Source of the DNA: an uncultured Paracoccaceae bacterium
GTDB taxonomy: Bacteria; Pseudomonadota; Alphaproteobacteria; Rhodobacterales; Rhodobacteraceae
Length of the DNA: 64,000 bases
NCBI GenBank assembly: GCA_951812615.1
Contig: CATOSU010000001.1
Location: forward strand, 558,001-622,000
Direction: 5' to 3'
Positions 27,583 through 37,600 of this stretch are shown here, piece after piece. Both the position numbers and the translations under genes were made by a program. Numbering within the stretch: position 1 is the first letter of the stretch; each line of letters opens with the position of its first letter. Below the pieces are notes generated by a model that searched no databases, was not told the origin of the DNA, and worked only from the letters and a program-made list of their open reading frames with translations.

Positions 27583-29130
27583 ATGGGCAAATCTCCAGCG
27601 AAACGCAATGGAAATCCAGCCCCCCCGCGAGGCCTGGGACGCAGCGCGTTTTCGCGCATCGCGTATGGCGGTCTGGGCGATGGCCATAACAGTTTCGCCC
27701 ACGCGATGGCATGGTTTCAGGGCAAGCTTTACGTGGGAACGACCCGGTCGAACCTGTGTATGCTGCGTGTGCAGACATCTTACGAAGACACCCCGCTGAA
27801 GGTTTGGCCGGTGGACTGCCCGACAACGATGGACGGGCTCTATGCGCTTGATCGCCGGCCACAAATCTGGTGCTACGACCCTGCGGAAGACAATTGGGAA
27901 CTGGTGTTTCGCGCGCCGATGATCGAGGGGATTGACGGGACGGAAGTGCCGCGGGAAATCGGCTATCGTTCGATGATCGTCTTTCACGGCTCCGCGACAG
28001 AAGAGCCCGCGCTCTATGTCTCATCCTGGGCGTCGGGGCGCGCCAAGGGCGGGCTTTTGCTGCGCTGTACCGACGGCAGGACCTTTGAACCTGTGACGCC
28101 GTACGGCGTGCTTGATCCGCCGTTTTCAACCACGCGCAGCCTGACCGAGTTTCGCGGCAAGGTGCACTTCGCGCCGACCGCACAGCGTGGCCGTTCCGGC
28201 GGGCAACAAAACACGGCGCGCCCCCAGATTTATGCCAGCGACACACCCGAAGCCGGCGACTGGCAACCTGTGAACGTGCCCGGATTCGGTGATCCGGGCA
28301 ATCTGGCGGTCTTCAGCCTGGCCGTTGCCAATGACACGCTTTACGCCGCGACCTTCAATGTGAAGGGGTTTTAGCTATGGGCGACCGACGGGACCGGGGG
28401 CGGGGACGGGCTCTATGAATGGCGGATGATCTGCGACAACGGTGCCGGACGCGGGCCGCTCAACCAGACCGTAACCTGCATGCAGGAATTTGCCGGCGGC
28501 CTTTTCGTCGGAACCGGCATTCAGGGCGGCGGGCTGGACCGCGTTAACAATGTCGGCCCGGCTGCAGCCGAAGTCCTGCGCGTCAATCCCGATGACACTG
28601 TCGATGTCATCGTCGGCGACCGCGACGACAGCGGAAGAGAGCCGCTTTCCGGACTGACCTCGGGGTTTGGCAATTTCTTCAATGGCTACATGTGGGCGAT
28701 GACCCGGCACAATGGCTGGCTCTATTGCGGGACCTACGACTGGTCAGTGACATTGCGGTGGAGCAAGCTTGACGGAGCCAATGCCCGCGTTCAGAAGCTG
28801 ATGGACCTGATCGGGATCGAGAACATTGTCGATGCCGAAGGCGGCGCCGATCTCTGGCGCACCGCAGATGGTGAAAACTGGTTGCCCGTTTCGCGCAAAG
28901 GGTTTGGCAATATCTACAACTGGGGCATCCGCAATCTGGTGAGCACGCCGGAGGGTCTGTTCGTCGGAACGGCCAATGTCTTTGGCCCGACCGTGGCGGT
29001 GCCGGACGGCGAGGATGGCTGGCGTTACGAGGAAAACCCGTTCGGCGGCATGGAGGTCTGGGTCGGCAACCTCGAAGACAACCCCAAGCCCAAAAAGGCC
29101 CGCGCTGCTTCGGCGAAATCGACAACATAG
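27583..29130 (+). pseudogene. Beta-propeller-like protein (copy B), interrupted by in-frame TAG
   Basis: This is the paralogue of the 23303-24820 protein, about 515 residues when read through, with the same LW-x-DG and LYxGT repeats. It ends with a Lys/Ala-rich tail (KPKKARAASAKS), mirroring the N-terminal tail of copy A. TAG at 28372-28374 interrupts it in NVKGF-stop-LWATDG. Copy A has Ser at the matching place (LGFSLWRA), so TCG to TAG, one base, would explain it. Everything after the stop remains in frame and well conserved. The start ATG 27583 follows GGCGAG. Either a recent nonsense mutation or a read error. Confidence 0.72.
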
Positions 29131-29176
29131 ACCGGCGCGGACGGCGTTGGCCGACCGCGCGCGGTGCGCCTGAGTA

Positions 29177-32100
29177 TCACGGCACCCAGGACCAGACTTC
29201 GACCTGCACAAAGCGCATGATGGACCGCAGATACGCCTGCCAGACGCGCATCTCGCCCCCGAAGATCTTTGCGTAGCCGGTCATGCCGCTGCGCAACTTG
29301 TCGCCTTCGTTCGGAAAGCTTGCGCCGACGCGCACAACGCTGCCATAGCCTTCGTCCTCGGCGGCTGGGGCGACGGTTTCCACCGTGCCCAAAATCACGT
29401 CCCTTGAATTGCCCCAAGTCCGCAGCCGCACGGTATCGCCAAGCGAGATCAGCGTGATGTCGGATTCCGGCACACTGATTTCGGCCTGCACCACGCTGCT
29501 TTGCTCAATCTCCATCAGCACGTCACCGGGGCGCATGTAGCGTCCGAGCTTGAGCTCAAGATTGCCGGTAACAACCCGCCCGGCCACCGGTGTGATAATG
29601 TGTGTCCGCTCCAGCTCGCCTTTGGCGAATTCCAGCTCGCGCTCCAGCCGCGCAACCTCTGCCTCCGACACGGCAACCTCTTCGGTCGTGGGCGGGCTTT
29701 CCACGAGTTCAAGACTGGCGCGCGCAACTTCGAGATTGGCCAGTCGTTTCGCCAGATCGGATTCCGCGCGTTCAAGCGCGGCCGAAGACACCGTACCGGT
29801 CAGAACCAGCTTGCGCGCCCGTTCGGCCTCGGCCTCGTAGTATTCCACATCGCTTTGCGCGGACTCGACCTGCGTCCGGGCCAGCTCGATCTCTTCCTGC
29901 TTCGCGCCGGCCATAAGCCTGGCGAGACTTGCCTGCGCCCCTTCAAGGCGCTCCTCGGTGACGAAGATTTCGCTCTCCTGATCCCAGGAGCTGAGCCGTG
30001 CAACAGTTTCTCCGGCTTCTACCTCTATGCCCTCGTCCACAAGGATCTCGACCAGTTCCCCTTCGGTGCGGGCCACCGCCTGTCCCCGGGCCGTCGGCAG
30101 GATCTCGACCTGACCGCCCGCGTAGTAATCGTAAGGCAGGAAGGCAACGCCAATGAGCGCGACGAGAACAAGCGCCCAGAACACCTTGGCACGGGAGCCA
30201 AGCGACATTTCCTCTTCTTCTTCACCTTCCGCCTTGACCGGCTTACCGGTTTCAGAGGCCATCGCGATCTGCTTGAAGGCCGCCTTGTCAAACTGCTTGG
30301 GCTTCTTGATCTGGGTCCGGACCAGCGCCGTGAGCCAAAGCGCACAGGCCACCGAACCAACAAGGAAAATGATGACACCCAGACCGTCCAGCGTACGCGC
30401 AAGATAGATGAGGATCGCCGACGCGACGAACCCGACAAGCGCCAGCGAGGTCAGAATCGTCCCGATACCAAACAGCGCCATCGGCCAGATGTCGGCCTTT
30501 GACATCATCGGCGGCATGCGGCCACCGCGGAACAGGTAGTTCAGCGACATCAGCATCTTGGCCATCAGTCGCGGCTCGTTCAGCATCACGCCCAGCCAGC
30601 GCTGCCCTTCGGAGGGGACCAGCGGGAAAGAGGTAACAAGGAACAGGATCAGCGCGGTCTGGCTTGCCACCAGCGCCAGCAGCGAAAGCTGCGAGCCCTG
30701 CTCGCGCGCGATGCCCCATACCAGCGTTGCAACACAAAAGATCCCAAGCCGCGCCAGCAAGACCGAGCCATAGGCCCAAAGCTGCCCGCTGCGATCAAGG
30801 TTCGCGATCCCGCTTCAGTCAATAACGAAACGCGGAACGATCCCCATGACCAGCCCGAACCCGAACATCTTGACCCGACCGCCCTGAGACACGATCGCAA
30901 CGCCCTGAATTGTCCGGGAAACGAGGTTCACAACGAAAAGCCCGATGATGAAAGCGGCGACCGAGCTGACATCCGAAAAGGCGCTCTTGAGATCCACGCG
31001 AAGCGAGGTTGAGTTTTGCCAAAGCGTCAGAACCGAGACGATGGCAAACGGTCCAAGCAGCCAGATGAAGAATTTCAGCGGGTAGCCGAGGATATAGAGC
31101 AGCTTGAAAAGACCCTGCGGGTCAAAGAGATGGATGCTGCCGGGAACTTTTTCGGCGCTTCCGCCGCCTTGCGACTGTTGGCCCATGCCGCCGCGCATTC
31201 CCATGCCGCCGCCCATGCCTCCCATGCCGCCGCCCATGCCACCCATGCCGCCACCCATCATGCCGGGTCGCATTCCGCCGCCGCCCATCATGCCGCCGCC
31301 ACCGCCGCCCATCATGCCGCCGCCACCGCCGCCCATCATACCGCCGCCGCCGCCGCCCATCATACCGCCGCCGCCCATGCCGCCGCCCGGGCCGCGCCGC
31401 GGACCGGTGTCCTCAGGCTCGGCGTCAGAAGGATCCATCGGCCAGTCGCGAATGGCATCGGGTTCGAACACGGTCTCTTCCGGTGCCGCAGCACGGCGAC
31501 GCGGTGCGGTATCAACCGGATCCGAGGGCACCCCGGTCATCGGTGCAATGCCCCGGTTGGCACGTTCCCGAAGCCGGCGGACCAGAGGATTGTCCTCACT
31601 CACAACTTTCTTGAAACGTTTGGTATTTGTTGTGCCGGCCTGCGCCACCGCACTGGTCTTGCGGGTTGGCTGTGCCGTCTTTGCTGGCGTGGCGGAAACT
31701 GGTTTTGGCCCGGCCCCGAATCCCAGCGCTTTCTGAGCGGCCTGCTTGGCCGAGGCAATCGCCGCGCGCGATTCCCGCGCCTGTGTCGCCTTCGCGGCGG
31801 CTTTCGTTTCAGGAACCTTGTGCCGAGTGTCATCAACGGGGTCGGTCGCGTCCGTCTGTTCCACGTCCTCTTTCGCTGCCGGCGTTTGAGTTGCGGCATC
31901 CGCGACGGCCAGCTCTGTCTCACTTTCCGGCGCATCCGACCCGGTCGCCTCGCCCGTTGTTTCAGGCGTGTCTGTCAAGGCCGGCTTGTCCGGATCCTCG
32001 TCCGGCGCCTTCGACCGGTCAGCATCGTCTTTGGGAGCCTCGGCGCCTTCGTCTGCGGCTGTTGCACCGCCCTCGGCTTCTTCCGTTCCGGTCGCTTCAG

Positions 32101-33572
32101 ACAGATCGTCTGTCGGCTCATCATCTGCAACGGCAACCGTGTCGGACAGGTCATCGGTGGCCGGCGCGTCTTCCGCAGGCTTTTCCGCGGTTTCCGGCGC
32201 AGCATCTGCCGGCCCGGACACAACGTCCTCCGAGACCATCGATGGCTCAGACGGTTCATGGTCGGTCACAGGCTGGTCGTCGCGGCCCTTGGCAACGGGA
32301 TCTTCCGATGTGTCGTCAGTCAGTGCCTCAGATGCAGGTGCATCGTCCGCGTTGCTGTCTGCAGCGATGGGTTCATCACTTGCCGTATCGGACGGGAACT
32401 CTGCCGGAGCTGTCGATTTCTCTGCCGCGTCCTGATCGGGTTCGGATTTCTCCGGGGTGGCCTTGTCAGCAGGAACATCCGATGTGTCATCCGCCATCGT
32501 TTCCGGCAGGGCATCGGATTCCGGTGCATCTTCCGAAAGCTTTGCCGCGACGACTGGCGCGACAACTGCCAGACCGGACAGAAGTCCCGCCGACGTCGCC
32601 GATTTCCCGGACGGATCACGGTCCGCCTCCGGCGTGTCATCGGTGCCCTTGGCAACCAGATCATCGGTATGTTCGTCAGCCTTTGCCTTTTTCTCCGACA
32701 GGCGGCGCGCAACCAGATCGCTGGCCGCCTTGGGATCCCTTTCAGCGGGCGCATCGCCCCTTGCGACCGGCGATTTCCTGACGCCGCCGTTTCAGCAATT
32801 CGCGCGCATCCGGGCGATTGGGCCGTTGCTGTTGGCCCGGCACCGGCGGAGTGGTTTCGCTGTTTGCCGCGGTCCTGTCAGCAGGGGTCAGCGGTTTGTC
32901 CCCGTCGCCAGCTACCTCCGTCAGTATCTGGCGCCGGCGCCCGCGCAAACGGTTTCCCGGACCAGTGCCCTCCGCCCCTGCGGGGCCCGCGCCATCGCCA
33001 CGCATCGTTCTGGGCGTCATGCCGGCCCGACCTTCAAACCTGACCCGCAGGTTTCGGCCCTTGGAGGAACGGGCCGGATCGTCTTCGGGCTCGTCAGGCT
33101 CAGGTTCGGGTTCGGGTTCAGGTTCGGGTTCTTCGGCCTGCTTTCTCTCGGCCAGTTCGCGGCGGCGGCGTTCCATCAAGGAACCAGCGCGGCTTTCACT
33201 TTTAGGGGGTTCTGGCAGCTGAACGGCGCGCTCTGGCTGATCGGTGCTGGCCGGGGGGTCTGACGCGACGTCTTCGAGAAAACCTATTTCGTTCAGTTTT
33301 TCGAAGAAGGCTTCGACCTCGGCAGGTGTCTTGCCGCCGATATCGGCCTCAAGCAGCTTGTGCAGCTCGGACACATCCTTGGAACCGTCCGCAAAGAGGC
33401 AGAGCATCTGCTCTGACGGGTCCAGAAGTATTTCGTCTTTCGTCTTCGGATCAACGTAACGAACGCGGCCGTCGTTGAGTTGTTTTTTGTCAAATTCGAA
33501 ACTGAGTTCAGCGCGCAACTTTGGAGCCAGTTCGCGAGAATCCCGCGGAGACTGTTGTACCTTCTCAGACAT
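29177..33572 (-). pseudogene. PqqD-like / M50-protease-like / HlyD fusion exporter protein, one gene broken by a frameshift and a TGA
   Basis: Three consecutive open frames read as one ~1465-residue protein. Order: PqqD-like domain (33530-33290, RVRYVDPKTKDEILLDP, LFADGSKDVSELHKLLE); ~400 residues of acidic and Ala/Lys low complexity; a Gly/Met tract (GGMMGGGG, 31390-31170); membrane helices in an M50-like arrangement; two Gly-Lys-rich loops; HlyD/membrane-fusion coiled coil and lipoyl-like halves (30110-29180). The first break is an extra G in a four-G run (plus-strand C at 32757-32760); removing it joins KG to DAPAE. The second is TGA at 30815-30817 in FVID-stop-SGIANLD, probably TGG. M50 HExxH is absent: the matching stretch reads VSRTIQG. 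Such fusions export peptides. Confidence 0.72.
31170..31390 (-). repeat. Gly/Met-rich repeat tract inside the exporter gene
   Basis: A tandem, imperfect 9-codon-scale repeat encodes units like GGMMGGGGG and then GGMGGMG. Internal repetition is high, so replication slippage and assembly collapse are both likely. The composition resembles the Gly-rich protein encoded at 47769-48269. Confidence 0.8.
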
Positions 33573-33852
33573 TTATTACTCCAGCGCCTCTTTTTATGCT
33601 CGATTTCGGCCCTAGGACTGCTGCGAACCAACTTGATAACTATTGTACATATAGTCGGCGCACCGATGTAAACCAAGGACTTGTCGCGTGTTGCAGATCG
33701 CCGCGCGGGGGGTATTGGATTTTCCGCGGGCCGCTGTGCCTACCGTGCGAACCGCTCCTCTGCCTATCTCATTGACATCCCCACGACCGCGCACGTAAGA
33801 GTTTCGTGACCGTTTTGACGCGGTAGTAGATTTCATTAAGTGGTCAGTTCAA
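33573..33852. promoter_or_regulatory. Divergent promoter region
   Basis: These 280 bases separate the exporter gene (minus) from a hydrolase gene (plus) and must hold both promoters. An A/T-rich stretch around 33636-33655 contains ACTAT-TGTACAT-ATAGT, an imperfect palindrome that could be a -10 region or operator. No gene is seen here. Confidence 0.4.
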
Positions 33853-34461
33853 TTGAGCATTCTTGACAAAGACACCGGCGGCAACATCTCCACGCTTGTC
33901 CGGCCAAACAGCGCCCAGCTTTTCTTCGTTTACGCCGGCGGCCTCGGTCAGATTGAAGGCATGAACCAGATGACGTTCCTGCAACGGTCCGGGCTTTTGC
34001 GCCGGAATGTTGTGCTCGTCCGGGATCCGAACCTCAAATTCTACACCGAAGGTGTCAGCGACGAGATTTCCGATCTCGATCAGATGATCGACTGGCACCA
34101 GGCCTATATCGAGTCTCTGCCGCATGTCACCGAGGTCTATTGCATGGGCAATTCTTTCGGTGGCTGGTCTGCGCTGTTTTTCGGTTACATGCTGGCTGTC
34201 AGAAAAGTGGTCGCGCTGGCGCCCGCCGGCCCCTGGGGGCTGGAAATGCTTCACGAACTTATGAGCGATCCGAATGGCGTAACCGAATACGACATTTTCT
34301 ACGACACCTCGGTGGAGGAGGATGTCGTGTTTGCCAAAACCTTCGACGACATCGAGGAAGCCACCCTTCATGAGCGTCCGCATGGGCATCTGATGCTGCG
34401 CGGCATGCTGAACACCGGCGAATTGGTCGAAATTCTGCCTGACGCGGTGGCCGCCGAATAA
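33853..34461 (+). CDS. Small alpha/beta-hydrolase-like protein
   Basis: This 202-residue protein has an oxyanion-like segment FVYAGGLGQ, the nucleophile elbow CMGNSFGGWSAL with Ser, and a late His in ERPHGHLM. It lacks the usual cap and is short for the fold. The start codon is TTG, chosen because it opens the conserved frame. No signal peptide is seen. It is convergent with the second synthase gene and divergent from the exporter gene. A type-II thioesterase-like or editing role is possible but not shown. Confidence 0.68.
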   Translation: MSILDKDTGGNISTLVRPNSAQLFFVYAGGLGQIEGMNQMTFLQRSGLLRRNVVLVRDPNLKFYTEGVSDEISDLDQMIDWHQAYIESLPHVTEVYCMGNSFGGWSALFFGYMLAVRKVVALAPAGPWGLEMLHELMSDPNGVTEYDIFYDTSVEEDVVFAKTFDDIEEATLHERPHGHLMLRGMLNTGELVEILPDAVAAE

Positions 34462-34606
34462 TCTACCTCCAACGCTGACGTCCCTGCGCCATCACTGCCC
34501 AGCGCCGTTGCGGTGAGACCGCCACGGCACCTGTTTTCATGACGAGAAGGCGCTGCTTTCGCCCGGTCCAGAGCGTTTCAAACTCCGCACCGGGGAGGAT
34601 CCGGCC

Positions 34607-37600
34607 CTATTCGGCGAGGTCAGCTACGCCCGCCGCGGCCTCGGCGGTGCCGGTTGTCACGGCCAGCGTCGCCCAGTCCAGCCGCGTCAGCCTGACATTG
34701 TGCGCTGTCCCGTCGGGCGCCAAAACCCGCGCGCCTGTGGCATCAATCGCTTCCACGCGGAAAGATTTGGGCCGGCCAGTCAGACCCGAGCCCAAGAGTT
34801 TGGCAACCGCTTCTTTCACACACCAGCCGGCAATCAACCCGTCGGTTTCGGCCCCGGTCAGGGCCCGTTCCGCTTCGGAAAATCCGCCCTCGCCCAAAAG
34901 CGCGGCGTCGACGCCGACACCGGATTCAAGATCAACACCCGCAACAAGGTTCTGTGGCGCAGCCACGGCCGCGGCCCCGCCGCCCGAATGCGCAAGCGAA
35001 ATCGCCGGGGCCGGCAGACCAAGTGCTGCAAGCATCGACGCGTTCACGAAGGGCCGTCCGTCTGCGTCCGGGACAATTTCGACATCCGCAGGTAGCACGG
35101 CAACGCCGTAACGCTCTGCCAGCCAGCCGCAGACAGCTTCCTTTGCCGCGATCCGTCCCATCAGCCAATCCCGGCGCCGCTTCATCGGCCCGGTCATGGT
35201 GTGCCATGTCTCGCGCTCGGCACGGCTGAGCACGGTCGCCGCCAGAACGCGCAACCAGATCCCGCCGGCATCGACAAGAAAGGCGTCGTCGAACGCCGGC
35301 ACCGCCCAGACGGTGGTTTCCGGCAGGCCGGTTTCAACCGGATGTCCCAGATACGTCCCGCGCACCCGGTAACGTGCCTCGTAGAACCGGTGCGGCACTT
35401 CAAAGAGCCGGTTCTGAAAACCGCGCACCTGAATAAGCAGGTTGCCGGCTGCATCCAGAAGATCGAGATCGCTGCCAAGGAAGTGCGCATTGGCAATCTC
35501 TGCCGTCGGACGTCCGTTGGTGTCTGTAAAGCCCACGCGACAGCGCATCAGCGAACCGGCTGTCGCCTCGGCCCGGGCCCCGGGCAGGTCGATGCGTTCG
35601 ATAGAGGACGGAAACGAGCTGAAATCCGTGCCGTAGGCCTGCGCGAACCAGAAGGCCACGACATGGCCCAGCTGATCAAGCAGAACCGGATTGATCAACA
35701 TGTTGCTCTCGCCGCGATCGGCCAGAAACCCGTCAAGCGGCGAATCCGCCAGTACCGCGTCGACACCGCTTTCGTCCCACGCCAAGAGCCCCGAAACGCA
35801 TTGGTAAAGCGGTCCGTGGAACATGCCCGTGGTGTACAGCTCATCGTCCTGCCAGACAGGCGCGCGCGGCGCGCTCAGATCCGGCAGTGCCGCGCCGGCC
35901 AGCACGCCATCGGCCACGGTATCCGTTTCCAGCAGCAGTTCGGTCCCGAAATAGAGCGAAACCCGGACGCGGGTGTCGGAAAGCCGCTGCGCTTCAATCC
36001 TGTAGGTGGCCGGCCCCTTGTCGAATGCCACCCAATTGAGCGCCTTCAGGTTCTCCATCGCGTTGGGCGCGACCCCGGTCAGCAAATACGCCGCTTCCAT
36101 CGCAACCTCGACACTTACGGCGATGGGCTGCACCGCCAGCGCGTAGAGATCCGGATCGATGTCGGAAACCGCACTGGCATAAAGGACGTGCTGCCGGAGA
36201 AACGGTTCGGCGTCGGGGTCGGCATCCGTTTCGGCAACCAGATGATCTGCATCCTGCGACAGGATGCGATGGATCAGCGGCGGGCGCCAATCCGCGGTCT
36301 CGGACGGCACGTCGGCCCCCAAAGCCGCCTCCATCACTTTGCCCTGAATCTCAAGGAACCGGTCCATTGTCTCGAAATAGCCCGTCATTTCGAATTCCTG
36401 GGCGGTCCCGTCAGGTGCAGCGGCAGATGGGGCAAGCTCCGTTCCGGTTTCGGTCACGCCCTGCCCGGACGCACCCGGTTCAGGTCTCGCCGCGGCAGGA
36501 CGCAATTGCACGGCAAGGGCAGCAGCTTCTTCCTCGGGAAGCCGGATAAACGGCAGGGTATTGTCCAGGAACCGTTCCCGGTCAGGAGCCACTTCGGCGT
36601 CGAGGTCAATCGGGTCGGCCCGCGTCGAAAACAGGGCTAACACGTTGAAATCACGCCCTGAAACCCACAAACGACCCAGGCTTTGCAGGAAATGCGACAA
36701 CCCGCCGCGGCGGCGGCTGTCCAGCGACAGCGCAGTAACCCCACGCCCTTTCAGAGCGTCATCAACAAAGCTCGTCAGATTGGCGGAAGGTCCGACCTCG
36801 AGGAACAGACGGACCCCGTCGTCGAACATCCTTTCGACCGTTTCCGTGAAACGCACGCGGCTTTTCCATTGCGTGACCACCGTATCCATAACCTCGCCCG
36901 GGGCCTGCGGCATTGGCGCGGCGGTGGCACAGGAATAGACAGGGCGCTTTGGCGTTTCGAAATTCATGTCCTCGTAAACCGAGGCGACTTTTTCGGCCAC
37001 CGGCGCAAAGAGCGGTGTGTGATACGGGCGGTCGAAGGGCAAAAAGGCGGAAATTGCGCCCTCACGCCCAACCGTTTCAACGATTTTCTCCAGCTTGGTG
37101 CGCGGGCCGTACAGCACAGCCTGATGGTTGCAGTTGTCCAGCGCGAGATACACGTCGGGATCTGCATCGACCAATTCGAGGATACGTGCGCGCGCCACGC
37201 CACCGATCGTCAAAAGCGCGCCGCCCGGAATATCGTCGCTGCCTTCCATTTCCGAATACAGCCGGTTCAGTGTTCGGATACGTTCGGCAAAGGTGGTGCG
37301 TGACGTTTCGTCGTCGAATGAGCCGAAGACGCCAGCCGAGGCCAGAGCAGCATGTTCGCCCGACGAATGGCCAACCAGCACATCGGGCGTGATCTCCAGC
37401 TTGCGCATCACGGCCAGCAGCGCCTGATTGGCGACGAAGGCGGATTCGCTGCCCAGTTCCAGACCAAAAAGCCGATCCTCAAGATCCTGCGCCACGGCCT
37501 TGTCGAGCGTGGTCGGCGGAGGGAATACGCTGGCGGATGGCGGAAAGGTCCGCTCGGGGAACAGCCCGTCCCAGAAATCAAACCATGCCCGGGCTTCGGG

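Noticed and set aside
30815-30817. TGA in the exporter gene as selenocysteine
   Set aside because: No SECIS-like hairpin follows, the site is not a redox motif, and other stops (TAA, TAG) occur in similar settings, so mutation or error is simpler.
31170-31390. CRISPR-like or satellite array
   Set aside because: The repeats are coding Gly/Met units without spacers and stay in frame.
31016-33043. Long plus-strand open frame (675 codons) rich in His/Ala/Arg
   Set aside because: It is the antisense of low-complexity acidic and Gly-rich repeats in the exporter gene and has no ribosome site or domain.
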